Part shown: positions 36,047 through 44,475 of the stretch, piece after piece
Layout of the letters: each line of letters begins with the position of its first letter
Numbering within the stretch: position 1 is the stretch's first letter
Origin: Paraglaciecola sp. MB-3u-78
GTDB lineage: Bacteria > Pseudomonadota > Gammaproteobacteria > Enterobacterales > Alteromonadaceae
Assembly: GCF_002835935.1 (NCBI RefSeq)
Contig: NZ_PJCF01000086.1
Span: 1-64,000, forward strand
Length of the DNA: 64,000 nucleotides
Direction of reading: 5' to 3'
Made by a program: the position numbers and the translations under genes
Notes under the pieces: generated by a model
What the model saw: the letters and a program-made list of their open reading frames with translations, nothing else
Database searches by the model: none
What the model was told of the DNA's origin: nothing

Positions 36047-38245
36047 TTAAATATCTAACAACTTCGATTCATGCAGATACTCGTTTCGTCGCCAGCACTG
36101 AGTTTTAGATTTATCCGTTGTATCCTCATAAAGAAACCCACATTGAACCAACAATAGTATCCCCAACTCAGCGAGCTTGGAGTTCCTACCAATAATGATC
36201 CAACCTTTTTGAGCTACCTCCCTAACTGTGATTTTTTCGTCTAGCTTACTAATATTTTTTAGAATAACTTGAGCACACTCAGCAGCAATGTTGACATCAA
36301 CATCAAGAATTTTTAACGTATGACTCTCTAGATAAACAGCATAATTAATCGCCATTTTTATGTCGTTTTCTTCTAATGCTCTAGAGTCTTCAATTTCATC
36401 AGAATCGTAACTCTGAATCACTTTAAAAATCGTCGCAAGTGTTGGTACTATTGTCTCAAATCCTGAGTAGAAGTGGCGAGTTAAGTCTGGAAGATTCAGG
36501 TCGTTTGTCCTAGCTCGTACGTCTTTCAACCAATTTGAATACAAGTCCTCTGCCGATGGAGTCAAAACAATTTTCCGTTCAATATCGTCAGACTCGCGGT
36601 AGACTGCATCCGCAATTTCTAATAATTTTTTGATACTCACTTCAGCTAACTTACTTTCAGGTTCTTCATGCAGTGAAGGCTCAGCATCATTCTCACAATA
36701 GAAATTCATCTGAAACATTTTTAGACTGTCTATTGATGAGCTATCATTATCCAATGCAGACTGGATGGACTTTGCCAAAGTCCTGGGCTTACAAGCGCCA
36801 ACATATGATAAAGATCCAAATTTTGATGTACGGTTATTTCCTATGTCTTTTTCGAGTGCTATACCGCTGTCGCAGTGAAAAGACCCTGTAACAACAGTTT
36901 TAAGAACATCATCTTTGCCTTCCATTAAGTTAGCAAGAAAATTAGTAGAGTCACTCTCAAATACACATAATCCATTGGCATTTTTTAACACACACTTTTT
37001 TGTGGTACTTGGACTTGTGTTCTTGACGATCAATCTATTTTCATAACAATCCTCAGGAAAATAAACTGACTGCAAATAGTACTCAGCGGCTCCGTCAAAT
37101 TCGGAGTGCGAAGGTAACCTCATCTTCATTCGATGCGCAGCAGCTAATTCAGCCTTGTCGCGATTGAAGTTCAAACTTTTAATTTCATTGCTTAATAAAG
37201 TTTTCGAATACTCATCCATAAATTTTTTATTTGCATGGGATAAGAGGGGCTCAAATACTTTATATGTGATCTCGATGGCTTTGCTGGTGTTAGAGTGTGG
37301 TTGCGACACTATCAAACCCCAAATTCCAGTAAACAAATTATTGTACGGAAAATCATTCATTATAACTTTGGTGTCATTGCCAATGCATGCACGCAAAACC
37401 CCTAGCAAAATAGGTATTACAACTTCAACTCTACAATCCGCATGCTTTGCAATATAAGATGCTGATTCATAGATATAGCTTGGAACGAAATCAGGTTCAA
37501 ACTTCCGTAATTCAGCAGTTTGATTGGGAAAGCCCAGTGGAATTGGCATTGGCGTTAAGCCGTCACAATGTTCCAAAATAAATTTTTCTTCTGAATAAAC
37601 GAATAATTCCGTATTTTGAAGTCTTTTAGAGATGATTTTTGGTTGTTTTAAACCCGGCTTAAAACGCATTGTAAAAGTCCGGCGAAACTTGGCATATTCA
37701 CAACAACAATCATTGTCCAGGAAGATGTCGGTTATGTTGCTAAAGTTACAACTCCCATTGTCTTCAATGACAATGAACATGTTTAGTAACTGTTCATTGT
37801 CAAGCTTGAACAATGCAGGCCTGTACATTGTAATGAGTTCATTTATTTCTAATTTCTGCTCTTTTCCTTTTTGGTATAATTTAAATTTGACATTTAATAT
37901 TTTGTGCTTTTCATTATTATCTGGCCTTATCCTTAGCTGTAGATGTTGCCTACGATAACCGCTGTTAATAAGAAGGTTAGACGCTTCTTCTGGATTTTCA
38001 GCATTTTTGATAATACAAAATCCCCCAGTTGATTTTTTGTATCTAAAAATCATATTCCTGATTGGGATGCCAAGAATTATTGATGACCTTTCAATAAATG
38101 TTTTGACGTACGATAGTCGTTTATCAATATCCTTAACGGACTCAGCAGATAGACTCGCTGCCATTGGCAGTGGCGCATTTAGAATCGTTGCCATTGGCAC
38201 TGGTACATTGCTAGGTTTGTTTGTTTCAATTTTTATATTAATCAT
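36047..38245 (-). CDS. DUF3987 (YfjI-like) replication-associated protein
   Basis: In the 732-aa protein the centre matches DUF3987, found with primase/helicase genes of prophages and islands: FEPDFVPSYIYESASYIAKH, VIPILLGVLRACIG and NLFTGIWGLIVSQPHSNTSK. The last segment is the family's P-loop position, here degenerate (SQPHSNTSK in place of xGxxGxxKS), though the lysine and the hydroxyl before it remain. The N-terminal about 240 residues may correspond to the primase-like part of the family. The C-terminal end contains DLTRHFYSGFETIVPTLATI. It faces away from the AT-rich intergenic region at 38.25-38.57 kb. A role in island replication is inferred. Confidence 0.72.
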   Translation of the reverse strand: MINIKIETNKPSNVPVPMATILNAPLPMAASLSAESVKDIDKRLSYVKTFIERSSIILGIPIRNMIFRYKKSTGGFCIIKNAENPEEASNLLINSGYRRQHLQLRIRPDNNEKHKILNVKFKLYQKGKEQKLEINELITMYRPALFKLDNEQLLNMFIVIEDNGSCNFSNITDIFLDNDCCCEYAKFRRTFTMRFKPGLKQPKIISKRLQNTELFVYSEEKFILEHCDGLTPMPIPLGFPNQTAELRKFEPDFVPSYIYESASYIAKHADCRVEVVIPILLGVLRACIGNDTKVIMNDFPYNNLFTGIWGLIVSQPHSNTSKAIEITYKVFEPLLSHANKKFMDEYSKTLLSNEIKSLNFNRDKAELAAAHRMKMRLPSHSEFDGAAEYYLQSVYFPEDCYENRLIVKNTSPSTTKKCVLKNANGLCVFESDSTNFLANLMEGKDDVLKTVVTGSFHCDSGIALEKDIGNNRTSKFGSLSYVGACKPRTLAKSIQSALDNDSSSIDSLKMFQMNFYCENDAEPSLHEEPESKLAEVSIKKLLEIADAVYRESDDIERKIVLTPSAEDLYSNWLKDVRARTNDLNLPDLTRHFYSGFETIVPTLATIFKVIQSYDSDEIEDSRALEENDIKMAINYAVYLESHTLKILDVDVNIAAECAQVILKNISKLDEKITVREVAQKGWIIIGRNSKLAELGILLLVQCGFLYEDTTDKSKTQCWRRNEYLHESKLLDI

Positions 38246-38566
38246 TTTTTACCCCTAAATCATTATGTGTCGATTCGACAACACACATATTAAGGATTGA
38301 CGCGTTAACCGTTACCGTAATAAGCATCTATATTTAAATAAAACAAAATTGGATAAAAACCATTGTAAAACAATGATTTAAGAGTTTTTTTTCGGAGTTT
38401 TGTTACTTAAATTTTCAAAATTAATAAAGTTAGCAATTGTAATTCGTTTTATTATTAATAACGAAAATAAAATAACGCCTTATGCTATTGTTTTAACTGT
38501 ATTTTATTTCAATATTCTTATATATTTTGCAACTACATTTTATTTTTTAAAAAAGTCAAAAATTCG
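38246..38566. promoter_or_regulatory. Very AT-rich divergent region, possible operator or replication origin
   Basis: About 320 bases lie between divergent genes. It contains GTCGATTCGAC flanked by TGT/ACA (38268-38281, operator-like), CATTG-TAAAA-CAATG (about 38363-38377) and long A/T runs. Divergent promoters must lie here. The AT-richness next to a replication-type gene would also suit an origin. No iterons were found by eye. Confidence 0.45.
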
Positions 38567-38575
38567 GTGGACAGG

Positions 38576-39232
38576 ATGACAAAACTAGGAACGAAGAAAA
38601 AACCAATCCGGTTGCTACCTGACGGCTCACTTAGAACAAAGTTTGTTAAAAGCACATCACATGTTTTCAATAAAAATGAGCTTGTTACTGAGATGAGTAA
38701 AATGAAGTCACCTAAGTATGGCTTCGATCTCTATATAAAGAACCTTATTAGAAATCCATATCTTAAGGCGAAAGACATAAGGTTAGGTTTTTTGTTGTTT
38801 GATTTACTTACGAATAAGCAATTAGACCCCTTGTTTACTACATTGCCTAAAGAAGAATTTCGTATTTCGAGTATAGGCGAGCAAGGGATCCTTTATTTAG
38901 CGGCTTCAAGAGCAGTAAGCGACGGTTATGAGATGATATCAAAGCAGAGCCTATTCGACTTGGCCACACGAAGCAAAATGAGTCTAACGCAGTCAGAAAT
39001 CATAAAAATACTAAATAAACTTCACAGTTTTTTTTATATAACGTGTACAGAAATATGCAAAGAAAATCTAGCGAGCAATAGGATTGGCTTTAAGTACAAA
39101 TGCAATGAGTTGCCCTTGTCTATGCAAACTAAAGTAGTGCACATAAGACTAAATCAACGGTTTGAGAAACTTGACTTCACCAATCAGTGGAAAGCAATTA
39201 AACGTAAAAAATCAAAGGTGAAAGTTACCTAA
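38576..39232 (+). CDS. Hypothetical protein, 218 aa, basic
   Basis: I do not recognise this family. The product is lysine-rich (MTKLGTKKKPIRLLPDGSLR at the start, KAIKRKKSKVKVT at the end), with a central helical region including LFDLATRSKMSLTQSEIIKI that could be a winged helix or HTH. A DNA-binding or replication-accessory role is possible. The start ATG at 38576 is preferred over GTG at 38567 because GGTGG lies at RBS distance. It is divergent from the DUF3987 gene across the AT-rich region, so the two may be co-controlled. Confidence 0.6.
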   Translation: MTKLGTKKKPIRLLPDGSLRTKFVKSTSHVFNKNELVTEMSKMKSPKYGFDLYIKNLIRNPYLKAKDIRLGFLLFDLLTNKQLDPLFTTLPKEEFRISSIGEQGILYLAASRAVSDGYEMISKQSLFDLATRSKMSLTQSEIIKILNKLHSFFYITCTEICKENLASNRIGFKYKCNELPLSMQTKVVHIRLNQRFEKLDFTNQWKAIKRKKSKVKVT

Positions 39233-39356
39233 TAACCCAGGTCAAAAACAGCTCTATTCCTTCCTCAAAAGGCTTGCTAGTATATACATAGCAGTACTGC
39301 TAGCACGTCACTTTTCACTCAAATCTAATCAAAATACTCACCAAACTGGAGTTCAT

Positions 39357-40274
39357 ATGACTACAGCAAGTCCACTTGCGCTGTATCTAGGCAGGCTTGC
39401 GCCTAATAGTCGGCGCTCAATCAGATCTCAGCTATATAAAGTGGCTAATATTATGGAATGGCCACTGGATAAACGCGATGCCATGTTCCATCAAGTCGAT
39501 TATCAGATGGCATGTCAGATAAAAGTAGAGCTCATTCAGCACGGCTCATCTGCCAAATCGGTTAATCGCGCCATGTCAGCCATTCGAAACGTGGTTAAAG
39601 TCGGTGTACTAATGGGTTTAGTGGCGGAAAACCAGCTTATTCAACTCAGTGCCATCAAGCTGGAAAAGACCTCTCAGCATCAAGGTAATCCGCTTAACGC
39701 CACGCAAGTGAGTGAGCTATTTGCTTATTTAGCCAAAGACACCAGCATCATCGGCGTGCGTAACATCGCTATTTTCGCTGTGTTACTCGGTGCTGGTCTT
39801 CGTCGTAGTGAGTTGGTTGCGCTCAAGCTGAGTGATTTAACACTGTCCGAGAGCCATTTAGTCGTGCAAAAAGGCAAAGGCAACAAACGTCGAACGGCCT
39901 TTTTGCCTAAGTGGTGTGTTGAGCATATTCATGCATGGCTATTACTTCGAGACTATGACACTGGTTATGTGTTTAATCCGGTGAATAAGTCTAATCGCGT
40001 TAATGTTAATCGAGGTATCACAACCGAAATCGTCTATTTGTTGGTGCGTAACATGGCAAAGCATGTAGGTCTGGCCACGGTATCACCGCATGACTTACGT
40101 CGTACCTATATCACTCGCTTATTGGAGCAAAACATCGATTTGAATACGGTGCGCCTAATGGCTGGACACGAAAACATCAGCACCACCGTTGTTTATGACA
40201 AGCGTGACAATAAAGTCATGCAAAAAGCAGCGGCAACACTGAGTTACGGCGCATCCAACGTGGCAACATCATGA
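39357..40274 (+). CDS. XerC-like tyrosine recombinase (second recombinase)
   Basis: This 305-aa XerC/D-like recombinase has a SAM-like N-terminal domain and all catalytic residues visible: GLRRSEL (Arg I), VQKGKGNKRR (Lys), SPHDLRRTYITR (His-x-x-Arg), LMAGHENISTTVVYDK (His/Trp position and nucleophile Tyr). It has no arm-binding extension, so it differs from the island integrase at 17000. Its stop overlaps the start of the AAA ATPase by 4 bases, indicating joint action. An inverted sequence TGCTAG...CTAGCA lies upstream at about 39275-39304. It may resolve dimers or drive a separate mobile module. Confidence 0.9.
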   Translation: MTTASPLALYLGRLAPNSRRSIRSQLYKVANIMEWPLDKRDAMFHQVDYQMACQIKVELIQHGSSAKSVNRAMSAIRNVVKVGVLMGLVAENQLIQLSAIKLEKTSQHQGNPLNATQVSELFAYLAKDTSIIGVRNIAIFAVLLGAGLRRSELVALKLSDLTLSESHLVVQKGKGNKRRTAFLPKWCVEHIHAWLLLRDYDTGYVFNPVNKSNRVNVNRGITTEIVYLLVRNMAKHVGLATVSPHDLRRTYITRLLEQNIDLNTVRLMAGHENISTTVVYDKRDNKVMQKAAATLSYGASNVATS

Positions 40275-42265
40275 GTCGTCAGGCTATAACAGCGTTAGCG
40301 GCGCACTATGCCACAGCATTGATCACAAACGGTTTAACTGAACGCCAGTTCAAAGCACTGGATACGGACGCGCTGGCAAAGCTCGCTGGCATAACGGTAC
40401 ATCACAACAAACCATTGTCGTTAAAACAGGTTAAGACTGCGCTGGCTACCATCACAAGTGATAGCCTAAACGATGTGGTGTCACATAATGCGCGACTACT
40501 TTGTGATGTCTATCGAGTGCCTGTGGCTTGCATGGATATTATTGAATACATCATTGCAATCAGTGCATCGAGTGCGCTGCGGCAACTTATCGATGAGCTG
40601 TATTTTAGTGATTTAGCAGACGATATTCATCGGACTTTACTTAGCCAGTTTGGATTAGATGAAAGCACCTGTTTTGAGTATCTCGATAGCTTGACCTCAA
40701 GCGGATTTATTCGCTCTTCAACACTCACCGACACCAATGACGTGGTGCTACCAGATAACCAAGTTCGGTTATTAACTGTGTCTAAACTTGCCGATACAGA
40801 AGCTTATCTCGCGCACTTATTGGTAAAAAGCCCATCGCCTGTATTTAAAATGAAAGACTTTGCTCATCTGGATATCGATACGCTTTGTCGCTATCTAAAT
40901 AGTGCATCTAAGCAAGCGCTCAGCGGCGTTAACATTCTGATTTACGGTGATGCCGGAACAGGTAAAACAGAGCTGGCCAGAGCCCTTGCCAAGTCGATAT
41001 CCAAAAGCCTTTACGAGACACGCACCGCAAGTGATGGACTTAAACAGGCACAAGACAGGTATGACTTAATTGGTCATAGCCGATTGCGTTTGCAATACCT
41101 ATCTTCGATGCAATTACTGCTAAGCAGTAGCACCACTTCAATGTTTCTGGTGGATGAATGCGAGTCTATCTTTGCCGACAGTGATGAGTATTACGCCAAA
41201 GACACATTGCACCGACTGTTAGAAAGTAATCCGGTGCCGTGTATCTGGATAACCAACCATGTTCAATGCCTTGAGCCGAGCTTTATTCGCCGCTTTAAAC
41301 TGGTGCTTGAAGTCGGTGCCATCGAAGGCAAACACATCGAGCCATTGGCAAAACAGGCGTTTCGTGGTTTAGGTGTTAAGCAAGACTATATCGATACTCT
41401 ACTCACCACGCCGCATATCACACCAGCACATATAGGCAATGCAGTGCATGTGGCAAAAGCGATAAAGGTATCCGGCCAAGCCGCACAAAAGATGATATCG
41501 GATGTTGTTCACAACACGCTTAATGCATCTTCGTTATTGGACACACCACTTCGCTACAAACCAGAAATGCCGTTTGATGCAAGTCTATTAAACTTCAAAC
41601 AAGGTAATGACGTTACCAAGCAGATAGAAACGGCATTGTGGCATCAAGCACCGGTTCGCATTTTGTTATCTGGCGAGCCTGGCACAGGTAAAACAGCGTA
41701 TGCGCATTACTTAGCGCAGCAACATGACTTAGCGCTTGTGTCAGTGCGTTGCTCCGACGTTTTAAGCAAGTATGTTGGCGAAAGTGAGTCCAACATAGCC
41801 AGTATTTTTAATGACGCACAGCAGCGTGGTAGCGCGTTATTACTGGATGAAGTTGACAGTTTATTAGTGTCACGTGAGCGTGTTAGTGAGCACCATAACA
41901 TCCAGCTTATCAATGAGCTGTTAACACAAATTGAATGTTTTGAGCAGCCAGTGTTTGCCGCCACTAATTACGCCAAACTATTGGATAAAGCCGTACTGCG
42001 CAGATTTGATTTTAAACTCGAAGCGCAGTGCCTAAACGTTGAACAGGCATTCCGGTTATTCAAGCGAGTTTTATCACTTAGACAGATAAGCAAACAGGAA
42101 CGACAACAACTGTCTAGGTTAACCAATTTAACCGCAGGTGATTTCGCTATTGTGGCGCGTCGCATGCGGTTTCAACCCGATGGTGATTTTCGGCAACAGG
42201 CATTGACACTGCTTATCGAAGAAAACCGTCACAAGCAACCCAACCAACCTATCGGTTTCATCTAG
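40271..42265 (+). CDS. Double-AAA+ ATPase coupled to the recombinase
   Basis: The 664-aa protein carries two AAA+ modules. The first has Walker A GDAGTGKTE near residue 225 and Walker B SMFLVDECESIF. The second has GEPGTGKTA near residue 467, Walker B ALLLDEVDSLL, and RRFDFKL (arginine finger region). The second resembles Cdc48/FtsH-type AAA domains. The N-terminal about 200 residues have no recognised domain. The gene overlaps the recombinase by 4 bases and is followed by DUF6641 and DUF2787 genes, a set I associate with integrative elements and large plasmids of marine gammaproteobacteria. It may remodel recombinase or replication complexes; this is inference. Confidence 0.85.
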   Translation: MSRQAITALAAHYATALITNGLTERQFKALDTDALAKLAGITVHHNKPLSLKQVKTALATITSDSLNDVVSHNARLLCDVYRVPVACMDIIEYIIAISASSALRQLIDELYFSDLADDIHRTLLSQFGLDESTCFEYLDSLTSSGFIRSSTLTDTNDVVLPDNQVRLLTVSKLADTEAYLAHLLVKSPSPVFKMKDFAHLDIDTLCRYLNSASKQALSGVNILIYGDAGTGKTELARALAKSISKSLYETRTASDGLKQAQDRYDLIGHSRLRLQYLSSMQLLLSSSTTSMFLVDECESIFADSDEYYAKDTLHRLLESNPVPCIWITNHVQCLEPSFIRRFKLVLEVGAIEGKHIEPLAKQAFRGLGVKQDYIDTLLTTPHITPAHIGNAVHVAKAIKVSGQAAQKMISDVVHNTLNASSLLDTPLRYKPEMPFDASLLNFKQGNDVTKQIETALWHQAPVRILLSGEPGTGKTAYAHYLAQQHDLALVSVRCSDVLSKYVGESESNIASIFNDAQQRGSALLLDEVDSLLVSRERVSEHHNIQLINELLTQIECFEQPVFAATNYAKLLDKAVLRRFDFKLEAQCLNVEQAFRLFKRVLSLRQISKQERQQLSRLTNLTAGDFAIVARRMRFQPDGDFRQQALTLLIEENRHKQPNQPIGFI

Positions 42266-42294
42266 AAGCCACACTAACCCAAAAGGTAAACAAC

Positions 42295-42771
42295 ATGACT
42301 ACATCTTTATTGAGTTCTCTCAAGGTTACTGCTCGCCCTAAAATCGAGCCTAAACTACCGATTATCGGTAAACGTATGAAGCTGATTGAGAAACTAGAGC
42401 AACAACAGGAAATGGCAACCTGCATGCTGGAAAACAAACCGTTTGAAGCATTCAGAGAAAAGATGGTGAAAGATGCCGTTACCGGAGAGCGCACCAAACA
42501 AAGACGCGCCGTATCCATTAAGCCTTGGTATTACGATAGCGATGGTCACTACTTCTTAGAAGTCAAAGTGAACAACAAGCCTATTGATATTCAAACAGGT
42601 AAACCTGCCATCGATGTTGGCGATAAAGCAGACCTACCAAAAACCATCGAGACGATTATCCTTGCCGTCGAACAAGGTGAGCTGGATAGTTTCATCACGG
42701 CCAAAGTGGTAATAGGTAAAAAGGCCACACCAGCCAAGCCTGATACCGCTAAAACATCAGGTAAACCTTAA
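42295..42771 (+). CDS. DUF6641-like protein
   Basis: The 158-aa protein resembles DUF6641: TTSLLSSLKVTARPKIEP at the N-terminus, a helical middle, KRRAVSIKPWYYDSDG-like aromatic turn (here RRAVSIKPWYYDSDGHYFLE) and a flexible lysine/proline tail. It is found next to recombinase/AAA genes on mobile elements. Function unknown. It starts 29 bases after the AAA gene with AAAGG upstream. Confidence 0.6.
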   Translation: MTTSLLSSLKVTARPKIEPKLPIIGKRMKLIEKLEQQQEMATCMLENKPFEAFREKMVKDAVTGERTKQRRAVSIKPWYYDSDGHYFLEVKVNNKPIDIQTGKPAIDVGDKADLPKTIETIILAVEQGELDSFITAKVVIGKKATPAKPDTAKTSGKP

Positions 42772-43050
42772 TTTCTTAGTCGACTCAGTGAACAGCTGTT
42801 CATTGGGAATAGCTGCTTCTCTTTTAATTTTTCTATTCAACAAGATGTCGTGGAGCGCTTCAACGCTTATTGATGGCAATCCACTGTCAGGCATTACTTA
42901 CGACAAGTTTAGAAAGTCGAATGAATAGACATGCTCCATTTACTTGCATGCTAATAAATTAGTATTTGCAGCACATTGCCATCTGCAAGTGCCAACCAAT
43001 CAAGCACCCTTTTTTCTACAAAACCAATCTAACTTTAAAGAGAAATCATT

Positions 43051-43464
43051 ATGCACATTAACTATGACGGACTGGCGTTGCCTGTTTCTAAATCACTTGC
43101 CGATGCCTTAATAGCGATCATCGACCAAGACAAACTCACTGGCGAAGCGGTCACGATAAACTTTCGTGATCCGGATTACTCAGCCGAAAAAGGTGGTTTT
43201 CATCCGGTGGAGATAAGACTAGAGAAACGAAGTGATGCGTGGCAGTTCTGCTACATCACCGACTTTTGTTATGTAGGAAGTGGATACACCGCTGAACTGG
43301 CCAAAGACCTCGACTTCGATTTTCAGGCTGGTGTGTTTCAAAACCTGTTCGGTGTCTTTCCTATCGAGCAAGCAACAGATATGTATCAGATTTGGGAAAG
43401 CAACTTTTTGCATTACTGGCAGGAAATGGAAGTTTTTAACGTTGTTTTTAATAGTGCCGGTTAG
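43051..43464 (+). CDS. DUF2787 family protein
   Basis: The 137-aa protein matches DUF2787: VTINFRDPDYSAEKGGFHPV, EIRLEKRSDAWQFCYITDFC and YTAELAKDLDFDFQAGVFQ. These small proteins are common on integrative elements and plasmids of Vibrio and Shewanella; their function is unknown. ATG at 43051 is preceded by AAAGAGA. The 279-base gap before it contains a perfect palindrome GAACAGCTGTTC (about 42791-42802), a possible operator. Confidence 0.75.
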   Translation: MHINYDGLALPVSKSLADALIAIIDQDKLTGEAVTINFRDPDYSAEKGGFHPVEIRLEKRSDAWQFCYITDFCYVGSGYTAELAKDLDFDFQAGVFQNLFGVFPIEQATDMYQIWESNFLHYWQEMEVFNVVFNSAG

Positions 43465-43596
43465 AAGTGTCAAACTGCCGATCTAAGGATGATATGTAAT
43501 GAAGCGTCTACTTTAAATTGATAGAGTAGACTCTTCGTGGTGATGCAAGCCAATGATTAATATATACCAATAGCTTGAATTAATTAGGATTAAAGA

Positions 43597-44325
43597 ATGA
43601 GTCGGCAAGCAAGAGATATAGAAGACCAAAATCAACATGAAAGAATGGCTGAAGTCAGAAGTTACAAAAGGCGGCCAGAAGATATTTCTAATAAGATAAG
43701 ACGCTGTTCTCGCGATAAACAATTGGTGAAACATACCAATCAAGCTATCGAAAATATTAACAATGCGATTGATACACTCATGACAAATATTGATAGCATC
43801 AACAATGAGTCAGCATGGGCGCTTGAGTACAACACGACAGACGAGCTTTTTGACCAGCGAATCAAGTGTCCGCCACACATCTCAAACCATTTAAGAAAAT
43901 TGCAAAATTTCAAAAACTCAAAGCTCGGAGGCAGGGATATAGCTGATATCAGAGTCATTGATTTGTTCAGATTATTAAACGATTCAGATTTAATGGACAC
44001 TACGTTGAGAATAATTGACAAAAAAGATCGCCAGCCAACTCTTAAAATTGTTATTAAAACTATCAAGAAAATACATGTTAAAGGTCATGGAAACTATACA
44101 ATCCCCCCAAAAGTCTTGGATAGTTTCTGTAAAAACAGCTATGTAAAGCCAACTCGCGTTGTTACCGGTTTAATACTCACGTCAGACAGTATCCATGATA
44201 AGTTTGAACAAACACTTCCATCATATTCTGAATCGCAGAACAAACTCAGCAATCGTGGCTTTGGCCCAATCGACCCTTACCATAAAGATATGCGAGACAA
44301 AAAGAAAAGAAGCATTAAGAAATAA
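43597..44325 (+). CDS. Hypothetical protein, 242 aa, charged helical
   Basis: I do not recognise this family. The product starts SRQARDIEDQNQHERMAEVR, is helical and rich in Lys/Asn, and ends in a basic tail (MRDKKKRSIKK). No catalytic motif, signal peptide or membrane segment is seen. It begins 133 bases after the DUF2787 gene and is closed by a good intrinsic terminator, so it may be the last gene of the 39.4-44.3 kb unit. Confidence 0.6.
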   Translation: MSRQARDIEDQNQHERMAEVRSYKRRPEDISNKIRRCSRDKQLVKHTNQAIENINNAIDTLMTNIDSINNESAWALEYNTTDELFDQRIKCPPHISNHLRKLQNFKNSKLGGRDIADIRVIDLFRLLNDSDLMDTTLRIIDKKDRQPTLKIVIKTIKKIHVKGHGNYTIPPKVLDSFCKNSYVKPTRVVTGLILTSDSIHDKFEQTLPSYSESQNKLSNRGFGPIDPYHKDMRDKKKRSIKK

Positions 44326-44356
44326 GGGCTTCACTCCAATTAGTCCTTATTTTTTT
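44320..44356 (+). terminator. Intrinsic terminator
   Basis: AAATAAGG (44320-44327) pairs with CCTTATTT (44345-44352), followed by a T-run. It overlaps the last codons of the 242-aa gene and ends the plus-strand unit. Confidence 0.8.
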
Positions 44357-44475
44357 AGCACTATCATTAGCGAATATGCCACTTTACACATAACAGCTTG
44401 ATAATTATTTTCACCCAGCACTGCTGAATTGAACAGGCTCATTAGGTTAGCAACTAAGCATCAGGGTAATCATGA

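Noticed and set aside
42785-42805. LexA box at GAACAGCTGTTC
   Set aside because: The palindrome lacks the CTGT-N8-ACAG arrangement and is not placed at a clear promoter.
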